A stretch of 64,000 bases of DNA from Marinobacterium zhoushanense (GCF_014641945.1 NZ_BMIJ01000006.1:248001-312000); one strand, 5' to 3'; positions 1-8,935 are shown, counted from the stretch's first letter. A program made the numbers and translations. Notes: generated by a model from the sequence alone, not told the origin.

Positions 1-1048
1 ACACTGAGCGAGTGGCGAAGCTTCAATCTTCTGACACAGTGAAGTCTTAAAAGTTAAGTTGTTATAATTATGGAATACAGATGTGACCGTATATTTGGCG
101 TTTTGTTCGTTTCCATTAACAACTCAAATGTGAGGCGAATGTTAGCAAGGATGAGGTGTAAGGTTAAGAGCCTTGGGTGACTGGATGAATTGGCCGATGT
201 GTCAACTTAATGATATTTATGCATCATTGAATTAACAGTAGGCTATATAATCCAGCTTAACTGTTAATCTAATGAAACAAAAAAGTCGGTTTTTAAGGGG
301 GATTATTGGTTTTGTTTGTGTTTGACTACATCTTTTATAAGATTATGTTAAGCATATGCAACACTTCATATTTTATATGTTTCATCTGGTTTATTATTAT
401 ATTTTTTCATAACCTAATGATTTTTAATTACTTGCTGTCTATCAAGGGCCCCGATGGGCGCTAGTTCCCTTGATTTTGCTACCGGCAGAACTCGAACCAG
501 GAATCGGATGGAGTAGGGGCCTTTGAGTGTGGAGGCATTAAGGCGCCATCTTGCGGGACTCCCATAATTTCCTTTTGCATAAAATTCAAATTTGTACCAT
601 TTATGTAACAGTCTATATGTTTTCTATATATCTTGTTTGTTAAATTTACTTAACAGTTTACATATTGTTGACCATTGACTGTATTGAATAGTAAACACTT
701 TATCCTGATCTTAAATAAATTGTCCATTTTTATTGAATTGTTTACGCCTGATCGGTATAAATATTTACACCTCGTGCATGCAGTAGTTTACAGATTCGCT
801 GGAATGCACTATTCCGAACCACAAATTGATACGAATCTGTAACTGCCTACGTAGATGAAGCGCGCAAATTCTACACTTTATCAAATGGCAGTGACGGGAT
901 CGTAAGGATAGTGATACAGGACGGTTCAGGAGACGTATCGCCAGGGAGTCTGTAAGGCAAACGGTTAAGGACAACATCTGTTATGTACTACCGGATGCAG
1001 GTAAATGCCTTAGGGGCCCCTGCACCCTAAACACTCTTAACCAGGAAA
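1..1048. other. AT-rich intergenic region upstream of the riboswitch
   Basis: No convincing gene is seen in this kilobase. Roughly the first 780 bases are strongly AT-rich with many T-runs, unlike the GC-rich remainder of the window. Short reading frames open at the left edge and close within about 50 bases, so the tail of a gene outside the window may end here. A more GC-rich patch at about 440-560 carries a strong hairpin (listed separately). The bases just before the riboswitch form a small hairpin at 1010-1030 (TTAGGG paired with CCCTAA). I could not place the promoter of the downstream transcript. Confidence 0.6.
441..474 (+). terminator. Terminator-like hairpin in AT-rich spacer
   Basis: The arms ATCAAGGG (441-448) and CCCTTGAT (467-474) are perfect 8-bp complements. 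A smaller CCC/GGG pairing lies inside the loop, and the 3' arm runs into TTTGC. The shape fits an intrinsic terminator for a transcript entering from the left edge. A structured non-coding RNA reaching to about 560 is an alternative. Confidence 0.35.
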
Positions 1049-1055
1049 GATCCTC

Positions 1056-1147
1056 TCCGGATAAAGGCAAAGCCCGGGTAACCGGGCGACGCAAAGTTAC
1101 GGGTCCCCCTCTGTAAAGCAGCTTTTACGGTAGGGGGGATCGCCGGA
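1056..1147 (+). promoter_or_regulatory. Cyclic-di-GMP class I (GEMM-I) riboswitch
   Basis: The conserved core is present in order. GGCAAA (1066-1071) is followed by a perfect GCCCGG/CCGGGC stem (1072-1087) capped by a GTAA tetraloop (GNRA type). Next comes GACGCAAAG (1088-1096), then a second long stem pairing CCCCCT (1105-1110) with AGGGGG (1132-1137), extended by GTAAA/TTTAC. TCCGG (1056-1060) and CCGGA (1143-1147) close the aptamer. This matches the class I c-di-GMP aptamer known from Vibrio and Geobacter. It sits about 75 nt upstream of the start codon of the secreted metalloprotease and is expected to control it. GATCCTCT just before the aptamer (1049-1056) is perfectly complementary to AGAGGATC at 1186-1193, a possible part of the expression platform. 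Confidence 0.93.
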
Positions 1148-1220
1148 CCGCCAAAGGAGAGTTACCTCAATACGGGCAGGCCGCCAGAGGATCTTTTGAT
1201 AGATATTCAGGAGAGCCTCG

Positions 1221-4145
1221 ATGCGCCTTTCTGTGTCTCCATACGGCCGCTTGCTGGCCGCATTGGGTCTAGCTACATCTCTATCTTTGACAGCTCTTTC
1301 GGCTGTTTCTGCTACTCACGGGCATACACATACAGCGCCGGCCCAGGCTGTGGATGCTGCCCAGGCACGTCAGCAGGCAACCGACCTGACCCAGGCGTTG
1401 GTGGCGCTGCAGAAGCAGTGGGCCAACGCCAAGGGTGCCGAGAAGTCGCGTGCACTGGAAAATCTGATTCATGCCGCACAAGAGCGCAGAGCCGCCCTTG
1501 TCGATTTAGCCATGACTCATCCTGAAGAGGTGCTTCGTGCCGCCATTCCCGATAAGAGGCAACTTGGGATGCCGCAAGAGGTTGTTAGCTTGTTGGAGCA
1601 ACAGGTTGAGATAACCGGTGAGTCCGACGTGTTCTACGAGGATTACGCAGATGGGTCACATAAATTACGCCGCTTTGTTAAAACACCGTTTGGTGAGCGC
1701 TTTGAGCTGAGTTCCAGCCTTTCGGAAGGTAGCTTGCAGAGCGGTGAGTCTCTCTCAGTAGATGGTGTGTTGCTGCCGACTGAGGACGCGACAGATTCTG
1801 ATGGTGTTATGGTGGCGAAGGCAGAGTCAATCGTGACTGCCGAGTGCTGTACGCAGGAGTCCACCACCACTAGCCCTCCACCAGCCGGACGTTACACCTT
1901 CGGTGAACAGAAAGTTCTGGTCATGCTGGTCAACTTTGAGGACAACACAACTCAGCCCTGGACCACAGAGCAGGTACGGGATGTCGTGTTTGGCACCGTT
2001 AACGATTTCTATCTTGAAAACTCCAGCAATCGTACCTGGTTGACCGGAGATGTTACCGGATGGTTGACGCTGCCGATAAGCAGCACCGTTTGCGACTATT
2101 ATGGTCTCGATTCAGCGGCTGCTTCAGCAGCCAGTGCGGCGGGTATCGACACCTCTGCATATCAGCGTATTGTGTACGCTTTTCCGAAAAATGCTTGTGG
2201 CTGGGCCGGTCTCGGCACCATTGGAAGCGGCACCTATTCACGCGCCTGGCTGAACGGTTATGTAACACCCTATGTTGCCGGACACGAACTGGGACACAAT
2301 CTGGGTCTGGGCCACTCGGGTGGCTTGGAGTGCGGAAGTGATGTTATCGAGGGAGCAGGATCCTGTACTGGCGTCGCGTACGGTAACAGACTCGACATCA
2401 TGGGGTCGCCCAACACCGGCCATTTCAACGCCTTTCAAAAGGAGCGACTAGGGTGGCTGGATCAAGGGTTAACCACTGTCAGCAGTGGCGGTACCTACAC
2501 GCTTGAGCCCTACAGCCTCGACAGCAGCACGACTAAAGCGCTTAAGGTGCTGCAAGGTACTGATGCCAGCACCGGAGAACAGACCTGGTATTACATCGAG
2601 TTCCGCCAGCCCATTGGGTTCGATAGCTTTATTACGACATCTACCAGCCGCTACCCGGTAGATGCTGCAAACGTCATGAACGGAGTGGTTATCAACCGCG
2701 GAAACCTCTCAGATTACAATAGCAGCCGGTTGCTGGATATGACGCCTGGGTCCGACGCGAATATCAATTTCGACTTTAATGACTCGGCACTGGAAGTGGG
2801 AGAGCGATTCTACGATGCCAACTCGGGGGTCGAAATCGCAACGAATTGGGTTAATGGCGATCAGATCAACGTTTCCATCACCACCGCGCCGATGGAATGT
2901 GTACCTGCAGCACCGACGCTTAGCCTGACGCCTAAAACCAGTGAATGGGTACCAGCTGGAACCCAGGTGGAGTTTGTCGTCAATATCGTCAATAACGATA
3001 GCCAGGCATGCCCGGCGACGACCTACCAACTGAGCAGCACCGTACCCTCAGGCTGGACGCAGAGCTACGGTAGTCAGACTGCCTCACTGGCGCCGGGTGA
3101 GACCGCCAGCAGCAGCCTGTATGTAACCTCGTCGGCGACTGCAGCCGATGGTTTTTATGATATTCCGGTCACTGTTTCCGGCGGTAGCAACCAGGTGACC
3201 GATTCAATGACCTACGTTGTAGACACCCCGGTAGTCAACAGCGCGCCTGTCGCCCAGAACGACAGCGCCAGTACCGACTACGAAAAGGCGGTTATCATCG
3301 ACGTGCTGAACAACGATTCGGATCCTGACGGTGACGCCTTGGCAGTGACCCTGGTGAGTAATCTCAACGGCAGCGCACTGATAAATTCAGATGGTACGAT
3401 CAGCTTTACACCCGCAAAAGGTTTTAGTGGAACCGAGACGTTCAACTACTCGATCTCCGATGGCCAGGGCGGCAGCGCCAGCGCTACGGTCAGCGTCGAT
3501 GTTGCAGCAGCACCGGTCACCAATAGCGCGCCTGTCGCTCAGAATGACACGGCCAGCACCGACTACGAACAGGCGGTTATCATCAATGTATTGGGCAACG
3601 ATTCGGATCCTGATGGTGACGCTCTGACTGTAACGCAGGTGAACAATCTCAACGGCAGCGCGCTGATCAATGCCAACGGTACGATCACCTATACACCGGC
3701 TAAGGGTTTTAGTGGCACCGTGACGTTCAGCTACTCGATCTCCGATGGCCAGGGTGGCAGTGCCAGTGCTACGGTCAATGTCGATGTTGCAGCAGCGCCG
3801 GTCACCAATAGCGCGCCGGTAGCGCAGCCCGATAGTGCAGCAACCGATAAACAGAGCCCGGTAACGATCGCGGTACTTGCCAACGACAGCGATGCCGATG
3901 GCGATACGTTGCAACTGATCTCGGCAACGCAGGGTAGTAAGGGGAGTGTCGCACTCAACGATGACGGGACGCTGACCTATTATCCGGCCAAGAACTTCAG
4001 GGATGGTGACAGCTTTACCTATGCCATCAGCGATGGCAGCCTGATCTCCAGCACAACTGTAACCATCTTGGTGAGCAGCGGCGCTACCGACACAACCGGG
4101 GGCGGTGGTAAAGGGGGCGGTAACGGTAAGGGACCCAGCAAATAA
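1221..4145 (+). CDS. Secreted M11-like zinc metalloprotease with tandem-95 repeats
   Basis: This 974-residue protein starts at an ATG with AGGAG 7 nt upstream. Residues 1-31 are a Sec signal peptide. A catalytic zinc site HELGHNLGLGH lies at 355-365, followed by the Met-turn DIMG around 392-395 and a GHFNAFQKERLGWL-like stretch, as in gametolysin-type (M11) and related M6 peptidases. A NEW3/Ig-like domain lies at about 557-670. Three cadherin/Ig-like repeats of 95 residues follow (673-767, 768-862, 863-957), and then a Gly/Lys-rich tail. Several cysteine pairs suggest disulfides, for which the DsbA-like protein at 4201-5052 is a candidate helper. The export route beyond Sec is not shown; type II secretion is plausible. 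Substrate is unknown. Expression is expected to depend on c-di-GMP through the upstream riboswitch. Confidence 0.88.
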   Translation: MRLSVSPYGRLLAALGLATSLSLTALSAVSATHGHTHTAPAQAVDAAQARQQATDLTQALVALQKQWANAKGAEKSRALENLIHAAQERRAALVDLAMTHPEEVLRAAIPDKRQLGMPQEVVSLLEQQVEITGESDVFYEDYADGSHKLRRFVKTPFGERFELSSSLSEGSLQSGESLSVDGVLLPTEDATDSDGVMVAKAESIVTAECCTQESTTTSPPPAGRYTFGEQKVLVMLVNFEDNTTQPWTTEQVRDVVFGTVNDFYLENSSNRTWLTGDVTGWLTLPISSTVCDYYGLDSAAASAASAAGIDTSAYQRIVYAFPKNACGWAGLGTIGSGTYSRAWLNGYVTPYVAGHELGHNLGLGHSGGLECGSDVIEGAGSCTGVAYGNRLDIMGSPNTGHFNAFQKERLGWLDQGLTTVSSGGTYTLEPYSLDSSTTKALKVLQGTDASTGEQTWYYIEFRQPIGFDSFITTSTSRYPVDAANVMNGVVINRGNLSDYNSSRLLDMTPGSDANINFDFNDSALEVGERFYDANSGVEIATNWVNGDQINVSITTAPMECVPAAPTLSLTPKTSEWVPAGTQVEFVVNIVNNDSQACPATTYQLSSTVPSGWTQSYGSQTASLAPGETASSSLYVTSSATAADGFYDIPVTVSGGSNQVTDSMTYVVDTPVVNSAPVAQNDSASTDYEKAVIIDVLNNDSDPDGDALAVTLVSNLNGSALINSDGTISFTPAKGFSGTETFNYSISDGQGGSASATVSVDVAAAPVTNSAPVAQNDTASTDYEQAVIINVLGNDSDPDGDALTVTQVNNLNGSALINANGTITYTPAKGFSGTVTFSYSISDGQGGSASATVNVDVAAAPVTNSAPVAQPDSAATDKQSPVTIAVLANDSDADGDTLQLISATQGSKGSVALNDDGTLTYYPAKNFRDGDSFTYAISDGSLISSTTVTILVSSGATDTTGGGGKGGGNGKGPSK
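3237..4091 (+). repeat. Three in-frame 285-bp tandem repeats (tandem-95 type)
   Basis: Units at 3237-3521 and 3522-3806 differ at about 14 of 95 residues and share long identical DNA runs. The third unit (3807-4091) keeps the NSAPVAQ opening, the NDSD.DGD core and the F.Y.ISDG motif but is much more diverged. The exact 285-bp period and close similarity of units 1 and 2 point to a relatively recent duplication. Such repeats form Ig/cadherin-like beta domains in bacterial surface and secreted proteins. Confidence 0.9.
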
Positions 4146-4169
4146 GCGAACAAATCAAAATAAGTGAGC

Positions 4170-4192
4170 AGGGGCGTCAGGATGGCACCCCT
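4170..4192 (+). terminator. Intrinsic terminator between convergent genes
   Basis: AGGGGCGTCA and TGGCACCCCT pair with one mismatch and one wobble around a 3-nt loop. The stem is followed by TTCTGCTTTC. It lies 25 nt after the metalloprotease stop and 9 nt before the end of the opposing DsbA-like gene. It may therefore act in both directions. Confidence 0.6.
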
Positions 4193-4200
4193 TTCTGCTT

Positions 4201-5052
4201 TCAGTTCGCCGCCTGGCTGTGTTCCGTATCCAAATACGCCTCTATAGACTGTTTGAACACATCAAAGGGTTGTGCTCCGAACAGATATCGTTCCACCCTT
4301 ACCTGCTCGAGGTTGGCTGAGTTCTTCGGGCCGATAAAGAAGAAAGGTGTTCCCCTGACCCCCGCCGTTACGCCCAGATCGAAATCGGCTCGTATCTGAT
4401 CGGCATAGGCGTTTCGTTCCATGCATTCCATGAAGCGCACCGTATCGAGGTCCAGCGATGCGGCAAAGCTTTCATAATCTTCCATTCTGGTACGTCTTTG
4501 GTTCTGAAACAGAAGGTCATGCATGGGCCAATACTTATCTTGACCACCCGCACACTGGGCCGCCATTGCAGCCCTTGCGGCCAGCGGATGCAGCTTCTGG
4601 ATCGGGAACTCCTTCAATATGATCTTGAGCTTTCCGCTCTCAACATACTCCTTTACCAGCCTCGGATAGGTTTGCTCGAAATGCCGACGGCAGAAGGGGC
4701 AGTGGTAGTCGGTAAACTCAAACAGGACTACCGGTGCCTCAGGATCACCCAGATAAGGGGAGTTGGCGGTGCTCATTTGCATGGGAAGAGGCGGGGTCTC
4801 GGGAGGTGTCTTCGCAACCCTGTCCTTAGGCTCCTCGGATGCGGAGCCACTTAACAGCTGTTTGATCTCAAGTAGTTCCTGCTTCATAGCCTGCTGTTCA
4901 TCGTGAAGCCTTTCCACTTCCGTCTTGAGCGTTGCTAACTCGCTATCGGTATCGGCCTTAACCACGGCCGGTAGGCTTAAACACAGTGATAGCACTACAC
5001 CGAAAAAACTGCCGGCCTTACGTAACCCTTTTAAGCTACATCTGCTGTCCAT
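4201..5052 (-). CDS. Periplasmic DsbA/Com1-family thioredoxin-fold protein
   Basis: This 283-residue protein has an N-terminal signal or anchor segment (about 14-33), then a coiled coil (about 36-68) and a proline-rich linker. A thioredoxin-like DSBA domain follows, with active site C118-P-F-C121 and the cis-proline loop GTPFFF near 236. The coiled coil resembles the dimerisation segment of DsbG/DsbC-like and Com1-like proteins. It would make or rearrange disulfides in exported proteins. It stands alone, convergent with the cysteine-containing metalloprotease and co-directional with the large surface protein at 5210-7597. A role in folding those two is an inference from position only. Confidence 0.82.
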   Translation of the reverse strand: MDSRCSLKGLRKAGSFFGVVLSLCLSLPAVVKADTDSELATLKTEVERLHDEQQAMKQELLEIKQLLSGSASEEPKDRVAKTPPETPPLPMQMSTANSPYLGDPEAPVVLFEFTDYHCPFCRRHFEQTYPRLVKEYVESGKLKIILKEFPIQKLHPLAARAAMAAQCAGGQDKYWPMHDLLFQNQRRTRMEDYESFAASLDLDTVRFMECMERNAYADQIRADFDLGVTAGVRGTPFFFIGPKNSANLEQVRVERYLFGAQPFDVFKQSIEAYLDTEHSQAAN

Positions 5053-5150
5053 CGTGAGCCCCCTTGCTTCGTTTCAGTCAGTCAAAGCCTGCTAACCTAA
5101 GAGTAGTCTTTGATGTTATTTTGACTAGATTTGCGTGGAAGTCACAGAAA

Positions 5151-5175
5151 AGCGGCGGCCTGTTCGGCCGCCGCT
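5151..5175 (-). terminator. Strong hairpin terminator of the 795-residue protein gene
   Basis: AGCGGCGGCC (5151-5160) and GGCCGCCGCT (5166-5175) are a perfect 10-bp inverted repeat with a 5-nt loop. On the minus strand the stem is followed by TTTCTG. It lies 34 nt beyond the stop of the minus-strand gene that ends at 5210. Confidence 0.75.
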
Positions 5176-5209
5176 CACTCCTGGTTTAGGATTAGATTCC
5201 CCTAAGCTG

Positions 5210-7597
5210 TTATGGTGTAATACATGCCGCTCCAGCAGTAGGGATGTTGGTCACGGTACAGGTTATATTTTCACCCGGTTGCAACTGATCGATCGTGATG
5301 CTATCGGTATCATCAAACGAGTTTGTGCTACCTAGGCTATTGTTACAACGCCAGTAGGCGTTGTAGTCTCCAAGTCCATCCAAAGCCTTGTCAGCCCCAT
5401 CCGCCGCCTCCTCGGCCAATACAACGGGTCCATACACTGTGTTGATTCCACTTCCAGATTCAATTGTGGAGATGGTTATGGGGCCAATAGATCCACCATT
5501 AGCCTTAGCCAGTGCCTCCTCATCAAACCCGTCGCCGCCGTCATCGACCAGCAGATCCCACGTTGATCCATCAGCCACTTTCTTGATGATCGTGACGGTT
5601 GGTTTACGGACGTTGGTGATGGTACAGCTGTTCGACCCACCGGCTGCCAATGGAACGGAGCCACAAGCACCACTGGCAGTCGCCGTATAGGCAGAGTTGG
5701 CGAGTTCTCCTGTCCAGTAAGTTCCGGCTGAGAGATCGCTTTTGGTTGTCGTGGTGCCATCGCCACCGGTTGCTGTTTTCAAAAGCGAGCCACCCGCGTT
5801 AGTTTCCCTGATCTCAAGGGTAAAGCTTCCAGAATCGACGGCACAATTGTTGACCACCGCCTTGGTAACTGTGACGTCACCCAACTTGGTATTGGTGAAG
5901 GTACAGGTAATGGTTTTACCCGAATTCGCCGCCAGATTGGCTGCTGAGATGGTGGCCGTTTCTGTCGCCTCGTTCACTGTTGCCAGCTGACCAGAGGTGG
6001 CTGTTTGACAGATCGCCGAGGTGAACTCCCAGCCACCAGGCAAGGTTTCATTGATGGTCACGTCAGTGGTAACGTCACTTACGGTGTAGTTAGCGGATAC
6101 ATCCTTGTTAGCATCACCATCGCCTGTTGGTGTCAGAGTATCATTACCGACACCGTTGGTACCAACGAAGTCGAACCCGGTTTGGCCATCACCACCGACG
6201 GTGATCTTCTCGTATTTGATGATCGGGTTCTTGGCGTTGTAGAAGGTGCAGTCCAGACTCTCGCCCGCCGCGATAGTGAAGTTGACCGTTCTTGTCGATT
6301 CATCGACATCGTCGTCCCCACCTAGATCATCATCATCGAGGGTCAGTCCGGTACAGGTAATATCGGTAAGCCGATATCCCGGGGATGGATCAGACTCGGT
6401 TACGGCATAGGTACCAGGGTCAACAAGCGTAATAACATTAACCCCGTCATCCTTGAGATTGAAATTGGCGACCGACTGACCATTGTCTCTTTCGATGCTG
6501 GTCGAGAAGGTAAAGTCGGTTGTTGTGTCGCCATCCGGGTCGGTTTGCTTGCGGATCGTGACGGTGGCGCAATTGGATAAAGTGAAATCTCCAGGGCCAA
6601 CCAGGTCCTTCATCTGTGCCGTACCCGAGCTACCGGAACTACGGCTGACACCGAAGACCGTACCAAAGCTTGTGCACTGTCCTTCTGGGAATACGCCAGC
6701 GCCAGTAAGATCAATACCGGCCTCGCCGAACTCGCTGTCAGCGAGGTTATCTGTCCCATCCGGAGCAATGTCGTCTGGTATCGTACCCGCAATTCCTCGG
6801 TTTACCTCGGCCTCGGCGAAACCTAAGCTCGTCAGGTCTCTGGCATCACCCCAGCATGGCGGGGAGTCGGAATCGATATCACACGGGCTTGCCGCATCCG
6901 TAAAGAATGCTGTTCCCGTGTTGTTGCCGTTCTGATCATCATCGGTTGCAAAGTCTGCGTCTATCCACCGACGCATGGTGATCGTAGGAGGTATATTGCC
7001 GCCCTCGAAGTCGTAGACGAACAACACGTCACCCACTACCCGATTCACAAGATCCGAATTGGCGCAGCCAACCTCCCCTTGGTTGAATTCGAACCCCACA
7101 TGCGCCGATGCCGACGTGGAGTTCTGTGGAATTCGGACCCAGGCCAGGTTCAGATAGGTACTGCCACCAACATTCTTGGTGGAGAGATAGATACGCTTGA
7201 GGTCATCCTTGTTCGGTGCCTTACCGTCTTTCAGCTTGGGACAGTTATCGTCCTGCTTGACGCCGCCGGCAAAGGCGGTGTCGGAGGTCGTCACCTGGGC
7301 GTCCTCTATCCCCTTAAAGTCCCAGCCTTGCATTACCGACTCGGCTTCGCGATAGGGAGCTGCTGGCGGCGGCGTCCAATCGGGGTCGGCGCCGGAGGCA
7401 AAGCCATTCCAGTCGAAGAGAGCACCTACAGCGAGATCCCCATCGTCATCCTCAAACCCAGAGGCTGTACCTACCGGACCTGTTGCCAACGCGGCGGTTG
7501 AAGAGAGTGCCAGCAAACACACCAGCGATACACTTCGCGTCAAAAAGGCCATCTCTCTAAAGAACGGCCTCTTAAATCGAGACGTAACAATTTTCAT
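5210..7597 (-). CDS. Secreted protein with prealbumin-like (SpaA-type) repeats
   Basis: This 795-residue protein has the ribosome site GGAGGTGG 3 nt before the ATG and a signal peptide within the first 38 residues. The region 40-345 contains a module with GKAPNKDDL and FEFNQG, similar to modules I recall from actinobacterial and proteobacterial surface proteins. Four beta-rich repeats follow (about 345-440, 445-570, 571-660, 663-795), each ending in a variant of xCTFTN/SCTITN. They resemble the prealbumin-like fold of pilin and collagen-binding proteins. No LPXTG or other sorting signal is present, and the protein ends shortly after the last repeat. It is probably exported and possibly surface-associated; a structural or adhesive role is inferred, not shown. 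A signal for regulation was not found in the long upstream spacer. Confidence 0.75.
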   Translation of the reverse strand: MKIVTSRFKRPFFREMAFLTRSVSLVCLLALSSTAALATGPVGTASGFEDDDGDLAVGALFDWNGFASGADPDWTPPPAAPYREAESVMQGWDFKGIEDAQVTTSDTAFAGGVKQDDNCPKLKDGKAPNKDDLKRIYLSTKNVGGSTYLNLAWVRIPQNSTSASAHVGFEFNQGEVGCANSDLVNRVVGDVLFVYDFEGGNIPPTITMRRWIDADFATDDDQNGNNTGTAFFTDAASPCDIDSDSPPCWGDARDLTSLGFAEAEVNRGIAGTIPDDIAPDGTDNLADSEFGEAGIDLTGAGVFPEGQCTSFGTVFGVSRSSGSSGTAQMKDLVGPGDFTLSNCATVTIRKQTDPDGDTTTDFTFSTSIERDNGQSVANFNLKDDGVNVITLVDPGTYAVTESDPSPGYRLTDITCTGLTLDDDDLGGDDDVDESTRTVNFTIAAGESLDCTFYNAKNPIIKYEKITVGGDGQTGFDFVGTNGVGNDTLTPTGDGDANKDVSANYTVSDVTTDVTINETLPGGWEFTSAICQTATSGQLATVNEATETATISAANLAANSGKTITCTFTNTKLGDVTVTKAVVNNCAVDSGSFTLEIRETNAGGSLLKTATGGDGTTTTKSDLSAGTYWTGELANSAYTATASGACGSVPLAAGGSNSCTITNVRKPTVTIIKKVADGSTWDLLVDDGGDGFDEEALAKANGGSIGPITISTIESGSGINTVYGPVVLAEEAADGADKALDGLGDYNAYWRCNNSLGSTNSFDDTDSITIDQLQPGENITCTVTNIPTAGAACITP

Positions 7598-8573
7598 TTT
7601 CCACCTCCATGATCACGACGGTTTTCAATCGCTAGCCGCCATGCTCGGAACGGTCCCGCACTGGTCGTTATCGACTGTGCGCAGTCCCTAAGTGGTTATT
7701 TGGCTCTCCCTGTAACCGGTAGCTTCGACAGATCCTCTTTGCTCTTGTGCGCTGGTGTAGCCAGAGGTACTTCCACACCTCTTGTCGCGACCAGAGCAGA
7801 AACCACCTTCGAGAGAACGCAAGAAATGCTGATGATTGTTACTGCACCCCGGCGCTCCCCTTCAGCTTCGGGCATGAATGAACCCGCTCCGAAACTTGCT
7901 AGTCTCAATAGAAGCAAGAGCTGGACCATCGCTGTAACTGGTTGATTGTTATGTGGTTTTTGAGATCGTTTTCAGACGGTGAAGCGAGACTCGTAAATCA
8001 AGGCTTACAGATATAAAGTGGAATGTACCTAACCTATTGAAAAATATTACGTTTTTATTAATTGGGTTTGTTCGTGTTCAGTAACAGAGTTTTTACACGC
8101 TCATCGGAAATGCCATCTTGCCCGCACCTCACGCCGTTAGCAGGGTGCAACCACGCAGGAGGCTAGCTGGTCAGATTGAAGGGCCGGGGAACTTAACACC
8201 GGTACCTGTAATGATCCTGAACCATCCAATCAGCGTGACCTTGTGCTTGATACAAACCCGATACAGAGTTGGCTGCGGGCAGAGGAGATGTCTAGTACTG
8301 GGCTTTGGTTATCTCTGTTAGGTGTTAAGCGGATCTATAAAACCAACTTGTGCAGTTATAAAGCGATTCGTTAGGGAATCCATTTAATAGAGGTGATACT
8401 GATTCTTTAATGTTACAAAGAGCGCATTAAATATTCATGCTGTTAATTTTATGAAACGTTTTTACTGTTAAATTTTTCTGTTTTGTTTATTTTTTGTTAC
8501 AACTAATGTTTTTCTATAGATCAGGTGTAAGCAAATTATTACACCCCGATACTTAATAGAATAGCCGGATAAT
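7598..8573. other. Long spacer without a recognisable gene
   Basis: Positions 7600-7950 are of mixed composition. A 77-codon frame with a leucine-rich start is open on the minus strand there, but it has no ribosome site and no recognisable features. Positions 7960-8100 and 8340-8570 are AT-rich. The patch 8110-8330 is more GC-rich and has open frames only by chance as far as I can tell. I searched both strands by eye for the GEMM core GACGCAAAG and did not find a second copy. Confidence 0.5.
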
Positions 8574-8861
8574 TCACATCGTATTATTATGAGAGCCGTC
8601 CAACTCATCCCATAGGACAATGGGGGAGCGGGCATGTATCGCTTCGATGGTAGGGAAGCTCGGTTTGTAACGCTTCCAGGATTTCGGTGGGAGGCTGCCG
8701 GTGAGCGCATGTATACCGGCCTCCGGAGCGGGAGCTGTCGCAATCTCGGCAACAGACTCGTTTGGCTCAAGGTTCTCACGTCCTGTATCGGATTCCTTAG
8801 TAGTCACGCGGCGTTTGAGAAGAACACGCCTGTTCGGTCGGATCATACGGCTGTGCTCCAT
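8574..8861 (-). CDS. Possible small hypothetical protein
   Basis: This 95-codon frame coincides with a GC-richer island between AT-rich flanks, and its codon choice resembles neighbouring genes. The product is mixed in charge, has no signal peptide or membrane segment, and matches no family I recognise. The ribosome site is poor. It lies downstream of and on the same strand as the VpsR-like regulator gene. The same stretch also folds into inverted repeats (for example GGAGG and CCTCC around 8690-8725), so it might instead be non-coding RNA or gene debris. Confidence 0.25.
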   Translation of the reverse strand: MEHSRMIRPNRRVLLKRRVTTKESDTGRENLEPNESVAEIATAPAPEAGIHALTGSLPPKSWKRYKPSFPTIEAIHARSPIVLWDELDGSHNNTM

Positions 8862-8935
8862 TTACTGCGAGAAGAATGCAGCATACGGGCCATACGTGAG
8901 GTAGCTACCGTAATTCAAAGACTTAAGGCAAAATA

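Noticed and set aside
490..510. tRNA-like T-loop motif (reverse complement reads GGTTCGAG)
   Set aside because: Flanking bases do not form a 5-bp T stem or an acceptor arm, so no tRNA was called.
3387..3914. 175-codon antisense frame in the tandem repeats
   Set aside because: It arises from the repeat DNA: the same peptide pattern recurs on the opposite strand because the sense repeats do. It has no ribosome site.
7696..7929. 77-codon minus-strand frame with a Leu-rich, signal-like start
   Set aside because: There is no ribosome site and the frame has no recognisable motif; it lies in a spacer upstream of a well-supported gene.
8118..8321. 67-codon plus-strand frame in the spacer
   Set aside because: It has no ribosome site and no resemblance to a protein family.
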